Under the pieces are notes generated by a model. That model was given only the letters and a program-made list of their open reading frames with translations. It searched no databases and had not been told where the DNA came from. Positions 35,312 through 47,300 of a stretch of DNA of 64,000 nucleotides are shown here, one piece after another. A program made the translations under genes and the position numbers. Each line of letters begins with the position of its first letter. Positions within the stretch are counted from its first letter, which is position 1. The stretch spans positions 18,319,009-18,383,008 of the forward strand of contig CM040100.1 of assembly GCA_022496805.1 (NCBI GenBank), written 5' to 3'. The DNA is from Pohlia nutans. Taxonomy: Eukaryota > Streptophyta > Bryopsida > Bryales > Mniaceae.

Positions 35312-35959
35312 CGTATCCAATTTCCCCAGTTGGTTTGAGAAAATGTAGATCAAGGAAATTTTTCCTGTCCAGATTTTGCAGGATAGTCATGAGCTCATGG
35401 CTCTTCCTTCATTTCCCTTTTGGGTTCATAACGGAAACTTTAAAAAAATACAATTGTCATAGATTAGTCAGGTTGACGAGGAATTGTTCTTAATATTGAT
35501 ATAGGCCTCCTTCAACCCGAGTGCTGAATTTTTCCAAGTAGCAGCGATAGAACATTCATAGTGTTGACGTGTTGACCTGTCCGTGCTTTGTGTCTATGCT
35601 TGAGGTTAGTACGAAGTTCTTTCCTTTTCCCAAAGTTCTGGGACACAATGGCATTTCTAGCTAATCTCTATAAGGATTCATATATTGTTGTCATCTTGAC
35701 TCAAAAGACATCAAAAAATAATGCGAGAAATGAGCATTGACATAACATTCTATATAGAAAATGTATCAATGAGAATAGAGGGTGTACGAATTTTATCCTG
35801 CACTAACTCCTAAGCGTCCAAACAACATGTTTTCAGTCAAATGTTTGATAAACATGTTAGACAAACAACATGTTGGACAAACAACATGTCGACTGACAAA
35901 CAACATGTTGACTGAAAACAACAGTCAAACGTTGATTTACACCTAGTTTCTAATTTCAA
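35312..35959. other. 3' region of the DUF1664 gene and spacer
   Basis: The 3' UTR is probably within the first few hundred bases. CTCCTAAGCGTCC after CTAA at about 35805 looks like a single TTAA-family terminus without a partner. Short repeats of CAACATGTTG follow at 35825-35920. Confidence 0.45.
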
Positions 35960-36142
35960 ATGAAAATGGTCGCAAATAAGAAAGTGTGGGGCTATCATAA
36001 CATTCATTCACCTTTTATATATGAAAATGGTCGCAAATAAGAAAGTGTGGGGCTATCATAACATTCATTCACCTTTTATATATGAAAATGGTCGCAAATA
36101 AGAAAGTGTGGGGCTATCATAACATTCATTTACCTTTTATAT
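35960..36142. repeat. 61-bp tandem repeat, three nearly identical copies
   Basis: Copies start at 35960, 36021 and 36082, each beginning ATGAAAATGGTCGC and containing ATAACATTCATT(C/T)ACC. The shared ATAACATTC block is the left end of the MITE described at 35997-36387, so the element's end has been amplified. Confidence 0.95.
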
Positions 36143-36387
36143 ATGGAGTGACCAGTGATTTGTAATTGAATGGACTATTGAATCAAATAAACAATTACAA
36201 AACACTGTTGAATTGTGACTGAGTGCTTTTGAGTACTGTTCACCATGGCTTAATGCCACCTGCCCTAGAGCCACTGATGTGATGTAGAATATTCCACATC
36301 ATTTCATTGGGGGGATGAAATGATGTGGGATATTCCACATCATTGTGTTGGGGGAAGGCAACACTCACATAGGCTACTGAATGTTAT
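35997..36387. mobile_element. Second copy of the ATAACATTC MITE, left end triplicated
   Basis: The right end GGCTACTGAATGTTAT and the interior (GTGACCAGTGATTTGTAATT, ACACTGTTGAATTGTGACTG) are the reverse complement of 6045-6318. CTATC occurs on both outer sides and may be part of a target duplication. Confidence 0.65.
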
Positions 36388-36773
36388 CTATCTTCTACTT
36401 TCTAGTTCTATTTACCATTCTTCAAAATTGTTAAATTTGAGTCTTTTGCAACACTTTTACAACACTTTAAAGCTCAAAATCCTAATATTCCAGTAAACAT
36501 TGTACAAAAAGTTATTCCATCAAATTTCATTTTATATAAGCTCAAGAGGCATGCCACCTAAACCTTGTTGTTTATTACAATTATTTACATTTTTTTCTAA
36601 AACTTTCATACTATTTAAACATTTTGTATTTACTATGATTTTTATAAGTTTTTAAATTTTATTTTAAATTTTTATAAAATTATTTTTTATTTACACAAGT
36701 ATGAAAAAAATCAAGATAAATTGGTTTAACAATAATTCATATGAGAAAATTACCATAAATATATAATAATTTT

Positions 36774-36969
36774 ATGAGTTGACTTTTTCAAATTTTATAC
36801 AAAAATTATTGGTGATAGCAATCATAAATCTAACTATATGGATAGAATCAAAAATTCATAACGTACAACTTTTATTTATATATCAAGTTCAAAATATCTC
36901 TCTTAGTTACATTTTATAAGACATCTTTGAAATTCTCCCAATTTGGAGAGGGGTGAGAATGTTTAGGGG
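36774..36969 (-). repeat. Truncated group A TTAA element
   Basis: The right terminus GAATGTTTAGGGG is followed by TTAA at 36970-36973. The interior matches the left part of 37082-37650 in inverse orientation. The other end is lost. Confidence 0.65.
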
Positions 36970-37081
36970 TTAAGAGGTGATTTGGAAATGAGACTCAAAT
37001 CTTCTTGTTGGGGCTACTACTTTTGTATGAAATTGTTAAGTTTGGAATCACGTTTTGCTTGATATAGAAAGTAAAACTTAA

Positions 37082-37650
37082 CCCCTAAATGCCTAGAGCC
37101 CTCTCCAAATTCGGCAGTTTTGCAAAAATGCATTATAAAATGCAACGTAGAGGGATATTTTGAACTTGATATATGAATAAAAGTTGTACGTTATGAATTT
37201 TAGATTCTATCCATACGGTTAGATCTATGATTGCTATTATCAATAATTTTGTATAAAATTTGAAACGTGAAATTCAAAATTATTTTGTAATTCAATTACG
37301 AATAAGATATTGGCAATCTACAGACGAATGTTTTTGTGATTGGTTGAAATGTAATACTCTAAGTGTAGTGATTTTTGGAGATTTTTTGGTTGCTTAATTT
37401 TATGAGTTGACTTTTTTTAGAGCACTTTTACACTGAAATCTTCAAAATTTTGGGTGAATCACTACAACATGAAATGAGGCATAAAAATTTCACAAATCAT
37501 CCCCTTTCTAATCAGATCACATATGCATGAAGCTAACTTCCCATAGAATCTACAGCAAAAATTCCACACTACTAAAAGTGCATGGCGGATGAGAAATTAT
37601 GGATGAAATCTGTACATCGTCCAAAAAATGGACGCTTAGGCAATTAGGGG
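37082..37650 (+). mobile_element. TTAA-flanked TIR element, group A reference copy
   Basis: TTAA is intact on both sides (37078-37081, 37651-37654). The left terminus CCCCTAAATGCCTAGAG and inverted right terminus CCCCTAATTGCCTAAGCG agree at 13 of the first 14 bases. 569 bp, AT-rich, no coding capacity. Best-preserved member for building a consensus. Confidence 0.85.
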
Positions 37651-37654
37651 TTAA

Positions 37655-38478
37655 ATCTTGCATCACAATCATGAACTCTAAGGCCTCCCTAATGTATCCT
37701 TATAATACATAGTTTTGATTGCATTGATTTCTTTCTTCTAGCAATTGCATGAGTTTTTCGTTTTCATTAGTCGTTTTTCACATGATCTACAACATGTATA
37801 TTATAAGATTGTACGGTTGAGATTCTTATACCTCAATTACATTTAAACCTATAACACATCAAAAGCAATGATGATTTTAAGCCCAAAAATGCCAGGGACA
37901 CTTATGACTGCAACTTTGGGGGCTTGTTCTTCCTTGATCCAGTGTCCCTTTTCAATAAAACTTACTTGGATTAAATTCCTTTTGAAGTCTAGTTATTGTG
38001 GTAAAATTTTCTTGACAATCCAAGATGTTGTGAACATTTGGAAAGCATTTTAGTACACGGGGTCAATTTCGGAAACCTTTTGCTTTTTAAAATTGGGCCA
38101 CTTTTTGGGTTACTTTTCACATTTTATAGCTATTTTTGAACACATCAAAGATATCAATTAAAAATAATTGGTACAAATGCGTTTGTATGATAATTTTGAA
38201 CCACATTATAGTGAATGTGTTTTTTTAGTAGGTTCAGTAATAGAAATTTCAACTCCAATGTACTTCTAGTCAAATTTCACAACCTGTTTTGTTCATTAAA
38301 ACATTAAGATCTTGCAATTTATGTGGCCAAATGATTTCAAAATTGATTTATGTCATCTACAACAAGTACACTACAAGATGGTATGGTTAAGATTTCCATA
38401 CTTCATTTGCACTTTGACATATGACACTTCAAAAGCCACTAGGTTTTTAAACTCCAAAAAACTAGGGACGCTTAGGGG
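37655..38478. repeat. Two partial copies of another TTAA-type subfamily (group C)
   Basis: A block at about 37790-37900 (ATCTACAACATGTATATTA, GATTCTTATACCTC, CCAGGGACACTTATG) recurs at about 38355-38478 (ATCTACAACAAGTACACTA, GATTTCCATACTTC, CTAGGGACGCTTAGGGG), where it ends in TTAA at 38479-38482. Left termini were not identified. Confidence 0.5.
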
Positions 38479-38482
38479 TTAA

Positions 38483-39518
38483 CTTTGTTGCAAAGCAGAA
38501 CTTTGAATGTGGGCAATTTTAGTATTTTGATTTAGAATTCATGTATTGGTTAAGTTAGGCCTTTCTTTTGCAATTGTTGTGAGGAATAAATTAGTGGTAT
38601 TGGATGAAATAACTATATACTATGAAAGGAGGGATTTTGTTTTGTTTGTGATGTCACTTTGGTTCTTTGTGATCGGCGGGTGATGGGGGCATGGTTCATA
38701 AGGTCAAATGTCCTTCGGGAGAACCTATGTAGCAAAGAAGTTTCACATAATTTAAACTGACGATGAACATATATTCTTCCACAACCAATCATATCAACAA
38801 GTACGATACTACATCTACTCGAAAAGGATGTCACAATGTAAAGGGGATTGACTTTTATAACAATTTGTTGCAAGTGATGTCAAGAAGGGAAATTTGTGCC
38901 TCGTGGCCATTAAATGCTTTCTTTTGTTGGTTGCACACGAGTACTACCAAGAAGGGAGAGTGCATCATGGGCATACTATAAGAGTTTGTGACATAGTCGC
39001 TCAAGAATGACAAGAAATTTCAACCTTGAAGTAGTTTTTAGTTATATTCATGCCCAAATATTTTGTGTGTGAATTTTGTTGGAATGCTGTTGAAATTTAG
39101 AATTTAAAGTGTTTTTTAATTTTTTTAATTTTATTTCTCTTCTTCCCAAACTAGATTTTGAAATGTAACAAACATGTTTATTTCAAAATAAATATGTTGG
39201 TTTCTATGCACTTTGTAAACTCATTTGAAGGTCCATCATATGTGGTTTTTCCAAAGGATTTTGTAACATTAGTATAGTTGTTAGTCTTGTGTACTTGCAG
39301 AAGATCAAGGGTTTAGATTTGGCTTTGAAAGCTCTCTAAGAAGAAATTTCATCTTAGTATAAAGACCTTGAACTCAAGTTACTAATTTTGAGCAATTTTT
39401 TTAGTTGAAATTCGGAAATTTCGGATCGGGCCAACAATGAACTCCAAACATTATAAGAAAGGGATTAAGAAATAATGAACTACATGATGCAAAAGTGATG
39501 TCCAATTCGAAAAATTCC
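38483..39518. other. Intergenic DNA without recognisable genes
   Basis: A 72-codon frame at 38763-38981 has no family I recognise. The composition resembles degraded transposon sequence. Confidence 0.35.
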
Positions 39519-40226
39519 CACTAGTTGCTACTATCCTCAAATTTCTTGCAAAAAATGGCAATCCTAATTTGACTTCATCGATTGACTTTTTGCCAACTAA
39601 ACCATCCATCATTGATATTTTTCTTTTATATACCAGTCAAACTCTTTTTTAGGTCAAGGCTAATATAATAATGTAGATTCTCAATTTCCATCAAAAAAAC
39701 GTAAAATATATATGTAGTCAAGTAAATGTATAACAAGTGAAGAGTCATAAAATCAACAACTTTTAGAAAATATATAAGTAAAACTCCAAAAATTCATAAC
39801 GTATTCATTTGATATCTGAATAAATCGCTTTCTAGTGCATTGGAATCCTTGTCAGAATGAACATAGGACCCATAATTTTTTGGAATTTATTTACTAATAG
39901 CAAACACACTCATCAATTGAAACCCACAGTAATGGACACTCTAACTTAGTTTTAGAAATACCAACCTAGATTGATCGGATTGATCTTAATATAATGCCAT
40001 TTTCCTAAGAGTGTGTTTACTAATGACACCGGTATCTATATTTCCAAACCTCATATACAAGCCCATACCTAAATTTGAGCCTAAATTTTGTTAGAGAACA
40101 AGAGTCTGGTTCATTGTATCCACAAGCAAATACCAGCTTTGAACGCTCTGGCTAGTAAAAAGTCCTTCCAACTTAAATTGGGACCTTGACTTGTAGCAAG
40201 AAATTTGAGGATAGTAGTCACTGGTG
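39519..40226. mobile_element. Putative TIR element with ~30-bp inverted ends
   Basis: CACTAGTTGCTACTATCCTC at the left and, inverted, CACCAGTGACTACTATCCTC at the right, both continuing into AAATTTCTTGC, enclose 708 bp. CACTA-like starts suggest that superfamily, but no clean 3-bp duplication is seen. Non-coding. Confidence 0.5.
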
Positions 40227-41323
40227 GAAATGTGTTGGTTCAAGGCTGGTATACTAACTAGGGGCAAAATTTAGGCTTAGGTTGGTATATGAAGTTTGGA
40301 AATAGAGATGCTAGCCTCATCGTTGGACATGCTCTAATAGGGTTTCCATCAACGACTTGTATTTCAAGTTTCTTGTTAAAAATCGAGGTCTCTTGTAGAA
40401 AAGGTGGCACTGCCGAGGGAGATTTTGCCAGCCGGAACAAGAATTTGGCTGGTATTCACAAACAAAATATCAACCTCCATCACCCTGGTTGGCATAAAGT
40501 CTTTGCAAGTCAAGTCATTAGTAGAAAAGGTGGCGCTCCCGAGGGACATGCTCAGGCAGAATCACTGTGCATGCGTGAAATTGGGCACTACTTGCCTGGG
40601 CAAAGTGCAGAATCGGGAAACATGTTGCTTCACGGATCGATTCGAGCAGAGCATTTCATTGCAACAATATGAAGGAGGTTGCAAATTCTCGCGAGGACTT
40701 AGAATTCTCGCGAAGAGAGACGCATTTGTCAAATGAATCTGCTCTTTCATTGAGTTTTAGTAAAATCATTTGCACTGTGGATTGCTGAAGAAAAAAAACA
40801 GCAGAGGTCGGAGCAACAGATCCATCGCGGAGAACAATCTCTCTCCGAATTAGGGTTTTCTTCCTTCTCGAGAGATCATTCACCATCGCTCTCAAAGCAG
40901 GATCAAATCCGTAACGGCAATAGGAGAGAATCGAAAGAGACGGTGTTGTAGTGTAAAATATTATTGGTGGTAAACCTTAAACCCTAAAATATTGTCGATC
41001 ATTCACAAGATTATGTGATGACGAAATGTAGCTGGAAGACTCCGCACCAGCGGCATCATCATCATCCATTCGACGACGAGCTAGAGAATTGCGGATTTAC
41101 TAATTGGTGCGCACGCTTACCAACGCCAATCGTCAACTTTTTCCGGGTTTAGAAATGACGGATGCTCGTTGTTTGCGTGTCTCCGATTAGCCAGGGACTG
41201 ATCGGCTTCGGAAGCAGTTGTTGTTTCTCCTCGATGCTACAGAAGTCTTCGGATTCGTGAGGCGAAGGAGTGAGTGACTGTGTGTATGTGTTACTAGAAT
41301 TAGAGTTGTATGAATTAGAGTTG
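40227..41323. other. Spacer and 5' region of the ACT kinase gene
   Basis: A 20-base block GTAGAAAAGGTGGC(A/G)CT(G/C)CCG occurs twice, near 40395 and 40522. From about 40780 the DNA becomes gene-like, with telo-boxes at 40851 and 40979, and probably contains the kinase promoter and 5' UTR. The 79-codon minus frame at 40656-40895 was not accepted as a gene. Confidence 0.45.
40851..40858 (+). promoter_or_regulatory. Telo-box upstream of the ACT kinase
   Basis: TAGGGTTT here and AAACCCTA at 40979-40986, both within 500 bp of the predicted start codon. Confidence 0.4.
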
Positions 41324-44300
41324 ATGGTGGAAGAAGGAGCAAGGAATAGTGCGATGGCGTTGAACGCGCAGCGCAAGCACAAGAAGAAAGAAGTGTGCGA
41401 GAGTGTGTTGGCGCAGCTGGTGCTCGACGGGGTTTACGATGCGGCTGCCATGCCTGCATTCGCCGATCAGCTGCAAGCGCACTTCAACCGCCTTCCCACC
41501 AGGTACTAGAACCTCTAGAATCTCATTTTTTTTTTTTTTTTTTTTTGTGATATTGTGATTTTAGAAGAATTGTCACAGTCGGCGATTACAGCCACGAGTT
41601 GTTTCTATAACGCAATTCCGAATCCAAGCTTTGGGAGTGCTCAAATTCAGACTCCCACAGTTTGCTATTAGTGAGTTTCAGAGTAGTCACTTCTTATTAT
41701 TGTTGGACAGGACAGAACTTGCACTTGCATTTTTCAACAACTCGTCCGACATTGGAAAGTGTCACTAGGAGGTAGCTAATGATTTTTAATGCTGAAAACT
41801 GATCTTTATGTTTTGTGATTCGAGACTCATCTTCGTGTTCGTAAATAGTGCAATATTTTATGAAGGTGTGATTTCAAGTATCCAACACTTTTTGCCCCTT
41901 CTTAGTGGTGCACTCACAGGTCAACATTTAGTCTGAAATCCACTGTTGAGTGAAAATGGGGTTTCAAAGTTTCCAACACCTTTACCTCTTCTTGGTCTTC
42001 CAATTCCAGATGGAAGCATTCGTTTTGCCTCCTTTAAGCACACCCCTGTTGCTCAACCTCAAGCAGATTAGGGTTTCGCTTTAGCAACTTGAACTCTAGA
42101 GTTTTTGAGCACATTTTTGCAATCGCTGTGGGGGATTTTCTAAGCAGTGATCTGGAGCCTTCGCTGTCAAACTTGTGCAGACAATCAGCACCTAAATAAA
42201 CCTACGATCTGTTTGCAGATATGCATTAGATGTGCACATTGACAGGGCGGAGGATGTGCTCACCCACAAGCGGCTGCTTGAAGAGGCCAAGTTGAATGAA
42301 AATAAGGCCGCATTCCACCTTCGTGCAGTTCATGTACGTTGAACACTCATTTGTCAGATGAATCACCTTGTTTTTTCATGCAACCAGAAGGTCAATGGTC
42401 TATGAAATGGACTTGGCATTATAATACTGGGCAAGTCCAACCATGACTGGCTACTTTTGTGACATCTGATTGGGGACCCTTTTGGCTTTATCAAACTTTC
42501 ATTTTTTAACAGAAAAAAATGTTTGACATGGGGATGTTCATCTAAAGTTCAAGTGGATTAAACCCCAAACATTTGCAAGAGAACATCTTACTAGTAGTAT
42601 CACACTTCTGGAATTGCCGTACTTCCTCAGTTTTGTAATCAGTCTAGTCAACAGTCATGATAATCTTTCGCTATGGTTGTTACCAGTTAGGTTGCTTGTA
42701 TGGCTTGTGGCTTTAGGGTTTTATATGTCGATATTTCTCGTCCTGCAGGTCTATCGTTCTGAGCCCCAGGAAGAACCAATGCCACAAGCGGGTCCAAATG
42801 AGACTGTTAACGACCTGAAGTATGTATTTGATGTCTGTTTCCTGCCTGAATTTCTTCCCAGTATTGGCACAATATTAAGGTTTTGCTATATAGAATATCA
42901 AACGTGTTGGTAAGTAGGTAGTGGTATTTGTCAATGCTGAACCCGGTTCTTCTTGACACTGTAGCAGACTGCAACCTCCTGCTCTTGGTTTATTAACCAA
43001 CCAGGAGGAATTGAGCAACCAGAATGTCAATGGGAAAGACGATGACCATGATAGCCATCATTCTCAAAGGTAAAAAATGCTTTACCTATGTTCGCTTTTG
43101 GCTTTGTTGAAGCCTGTTCTACCATTGGGATTCAGGGCTGGAGAGTGTGTGCATGTCTATTCTTTTTCTTTTTTTGGGGTTAGAATCTCTATTGAAAGAG
43201 CGCTAACTTTAGCTCGGGCATAACGACAGTTCTGACACTTACTGGTTAAACGTACCAAGGCATGAAGTCACTATCTCATGCATCGACAAACCAAAGCTTC
43301 TCAGTCAGGTGTGCACCTGAAACCTAACGTTCGGCATTTTCTTATTATTAAATGCTACGCAATTTCACAAACAGTACTGGTGACCACCTAAAAGCAAATG
43401 GTTCCTATCGTTAGAATGGCTTAATTTTGAATGGACTCGTTAGCGTTTGAAAGACAATTCTAATGTATTATTTGGATATCATATGAATTTTCAAATTCTG
43501 ACTTATAGGTGTACCAAAAACCGGCCCTAGGCTTTTCTGTGCAGATGGTGTACATCTTCATTATCCATGCCTACATTGTAAGCAAGATTTAGTAAGGGTC
43601 GGTTTTGGGTGTTGCTACCTCAATCTTCAAGACATATCTGACTACACAAGCAGGGCGTCATGGACGATGAATCGTGTTGGAAATGTATGATAAGTGTGAT
43701 CGTTCAAGAAAACGAAGGAGCATTTCAGAGTATTCTTCTTTCAGAATTCAATGAACTGAAACATAGAAACATCACAACCTTAATTGAAAGATTTATGGTT
43801 TGAGGAGGCCTTCCCTTGCCTCCATTGCTTTCTGCCCTCCCTAACAGATCATTGCGTTGTACTTACAAATTGACCAATGAGATAGTATGTAGATTTTGGT
43901 AGAAGATGACGGGATTTTTTACATGCATCGTCAAAGTGATTCTCTGCTTTGTTTGTACAGTTGTCAGCATTGCTTGCAGATGTTGGTCTAAACATTCGCG
44001 AAGCACACGTCTTCTCAACCACAGATGGCTATTCCCTCGACGTTTTCGTAGTAGATGGCTGGCCGACAGAGGTAAAAAGGAAAAAATAATTTAAAATAAA
44101 AATAAACTGTTAATCGCAGTTTACTTGATGTTTTATTCACGTCACTGACAATTTCTTGTTCTTGATTTAATCGATTGGGATGTGTCTGTTGGTCAGGATA
44201 TTGAAGATTTGAAGCATGCTCTAATTCAGGCTCTTTCAGCTATGGAGGTGCGTTTACGTGAATCTTTACAAATGACTCCTAAAGGAAATGGTTTGCGTTA

Positions 44301-47300
44301 GTTACTACTGCGTATAATAGTTGGGTTAGTGTAATTCTCATTTCTAAATAGTCTCTAGGAATCCTGAACTGTGATTAATCCTGAGACCTTAAAAGTTTAA
44401 TACAAAACCTACCTCCAGAAAAGTTTACAATTGACAGGGTTTTATTAGAAACTGCCTTAAATGGGGTTACAATTGGCCGGGTTTAGCTTTTTGGGAGGGG
44501 GATTCTTTATACATGGGTTTCCATGAAACATCTTTTGTCCTTTTCAGTTCTGAAATAGATCAGCCATCCTATGTGTATGGTCTTTTACCTCTCTGTAGAC
44601 ATACAGAAGGTCTGACAAGTCCTCGGGGGGTCACCCCTGTGTAATTTGGGATACATGTGAGTGCAAAAGGGTATTTAAATGGGGTATGTCTCATTAGTAG
44701 AATATTTGAGATATATTTTGGAATATTCGACCAATAATATTCTTGAATTATTCCTTACTTTAATTTAAAGCATCATATATTACATCTAAAATTATATAAT
44801 TAGGTAGAAATTTTACCTCCCGATGAATAAAATGGACCCGATATTTAACTCACGTAGTTTTTAATTTTTCGACAGCGACCCCCGGGACAAGTCATCTAAT
44901 GAGGTCGCTCTGAGTTCTGAATTTGTGATGTTGATGTTTTCTTGATGTTCAGCCTGCAGCTGTGACCAGACCAACGCCAACTCCTGAGCCTGTCCCCCTT
45001 GCTGAACTTCCTGGCAGAGAACCTGTTCCGTCACCAAGTGGCACAGATGATTGGGAAATTGACAGTAGCCAGTTAAAATTTATCCGAAAAGTTTCAACTG
45101 GCTCCTCTGGAGACATGTAAGTAAATATATTATAATGTTGTTACTTGAAGAAGCAAGCGTTCATAAAATTTTGAGTGTTTTCTAGAAAGGATTGAAATAT
45201 TGCAGTGTAAAGGAGTTTGGAGGGAACTAAGCTGAATCTCTCTCATAATATTTGTTGCAATCGTGGTAGCAAAGGACAGTATCTACATTCTTTGGCATTC
45301 TGTGCAGTGCCAGTGATTCAGTTTTCTAAGCTGTATATTTTAGGCTGATGTAAGTCAATTTGTGTCCAGATATCAAGGTAGCTATTGTGGACAAGATGTG
45401 GCCGTCAAAGTTCTCAACCCAGGGCGCATGACCGAAGGCTTGAAGCTAGAGTTTCAACAAGAAGTTTTCATCATGCGGTAATATGCCACATGCCTAACCT
45501 CCAGTAGTTTGTGTAATATTGGTATACCCCAAATGTACAAGATGTAGAAGAAGCTTTTTGCTCTCCACATAAATCACAATTAAGCTCAAGTGAAAAGTGT
45601 GAACTTGTACAGGAAAGTGAGGCACAAGAATATTGTGCAGTTCATTGGCGCTTGCACAAAGGCCCCGAATTTGTGCATTGTCACAGGTACTTATTGTAAT
45701 CAACCGCAGGTCCCATACCAAATAACTCTCATCATGTTCATGGCGTAATACTTTCTTTGCTAGTTTTGTAGGTCGAGAGTTGCTTGTTTGTTAATGAAGT
45801 TGTCCGTATGCACAGAGTACATGTCCGGTGGGAGTGTTTATGACTATTTGCATCAGCAAAAGGCAGTTCTGAAGATGCCAATGCTACTGCGAGTGGCCAT
45901 TGATGTCTCCAAGGGCATGGACTACCTGCATCAAAACAAAATTATTCATCGTGATCTGAAGGCAGCAAATCTCCTTATGGATGAGAACGAGGTGTGCAAT
46001 TGATTGTTTTTCGTTCCCAGCTCTCAAGTCGTCTCTCCATCTTACATTTGTCATAATTTCGGATACAAGTTTGTCATTTTGATCCATACAATGTTCGTTT
46101 CAAAACCTCGTTGGAAGAAAATTTTGCAGGTTTGTGCCATTCAGTTCTCAAGTAGTTGACCATCCATGTGTCAAAAAGTCACACTTATCAAGATCCAGAG
46201 TATGCTAGCTAGGTTTTTTTTTGTCACGCAGTAAATCTGTCATCATGCAAAATCAAAATTCTCCAGGAGTTGTGCAATCGTGAATAAAGGGAACTCTGAA
46301 TCAAATGATTATGGAATTTCTTCTTGCATTACAAAAAATTCACTGAAATTGGGTGATGTACATGGGGGTTTAAAGGTGGTGAAGGTGGCGGATTTTGGTG
46401 TAGCGAGAGTGCAAGCACAGTCAGGTATCATGACTGCAGAGACGGGCACATACCGGTGGATGGCTCCTGAGGTAATATTACAATGTCTTGGTGGCTTTTT
46501 TAGCAGTTTTGAGTAGGTCCTATGTGGACTTCTTTTTGTTCAAATTTAATTGATGTTTGACCAACACATGCAATGTTCTTAACTGATTCCGGTGATATAA
46601 AATTTGGTCTCATCTGAATTATTATTTTCACAATATGATCAATTGAATTTGTCATTTTAAAACCATGAATCCTTGGTCCTTTAGGGGTTAATCATCTGAG
46701 AGACATACATGCTTGTTTTAAAACTACGTAGGCAGTAATATGATTTGTAGTTTATGATTAGCCATTGATTGTTGTGCAGGTTATCGAGCACAAGCCCTAT
46801 GATTCTAAGGCAGATGTTTTCAGCTTCGGTATAGTACTCTGGGAGCTATTAACAGGACAGGTAGGCAGTGGTTTCATTCGTATTGATGCAACAGCGAGAT
46901 TTTTGTGTTTTTTATGTTAATCCCTAAGTGTCCAAATGGCCAGCTTCCATATTTATAGGAGTTGAAATAAATCATTTAGGAAACTTAAAGGAACGTAATA
47001 TTAATGTACCAATAGAAAAGAAGAAATCATGCCCTAAATTTTCGAATAGTAGAAATATATGTTGGAAGTTACTATAATCAACTATTAGCTTCCAAAGTGG
47101 ACTTTCTATTTTTAGTTTGAGCACTTGGGGGTTAAAGTGGTAGTTGACGAAGTAAACTGCCACGGTTGGTGTAGTTGCAATGTACATCAATTTGGAAAAA
47201 AGGTAAAATCCTGGCAATTTTGGTAGTGAATAGGGAGTGTCAGAGTGCGAGCTTGTGAAGGGAGACTGTTGCGCAGTTTAGCATCCCGTAGTCCTCTCGA

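Noticed and set aside
34963..35493. 176-codon plus-strand frame
   Set aside because: A shadow frame of the DUF1664 second exon; the true frame is family-conserved.
37881..38478. A TTAA-bounded element starting at the TTAA at 37877-37880
   Set aside because: Aligning the region to its second copy shows that this TTAA corresponds to internal sequence near the other copy's right end, so it is not a terminus.
40656..40895. 79-codon minus-strand frame near telo-boxes, possible divergent gene
   Set aside because: No recognised domain or splice partners; the same telo-boxes are explained by the ACT kinase promoter.
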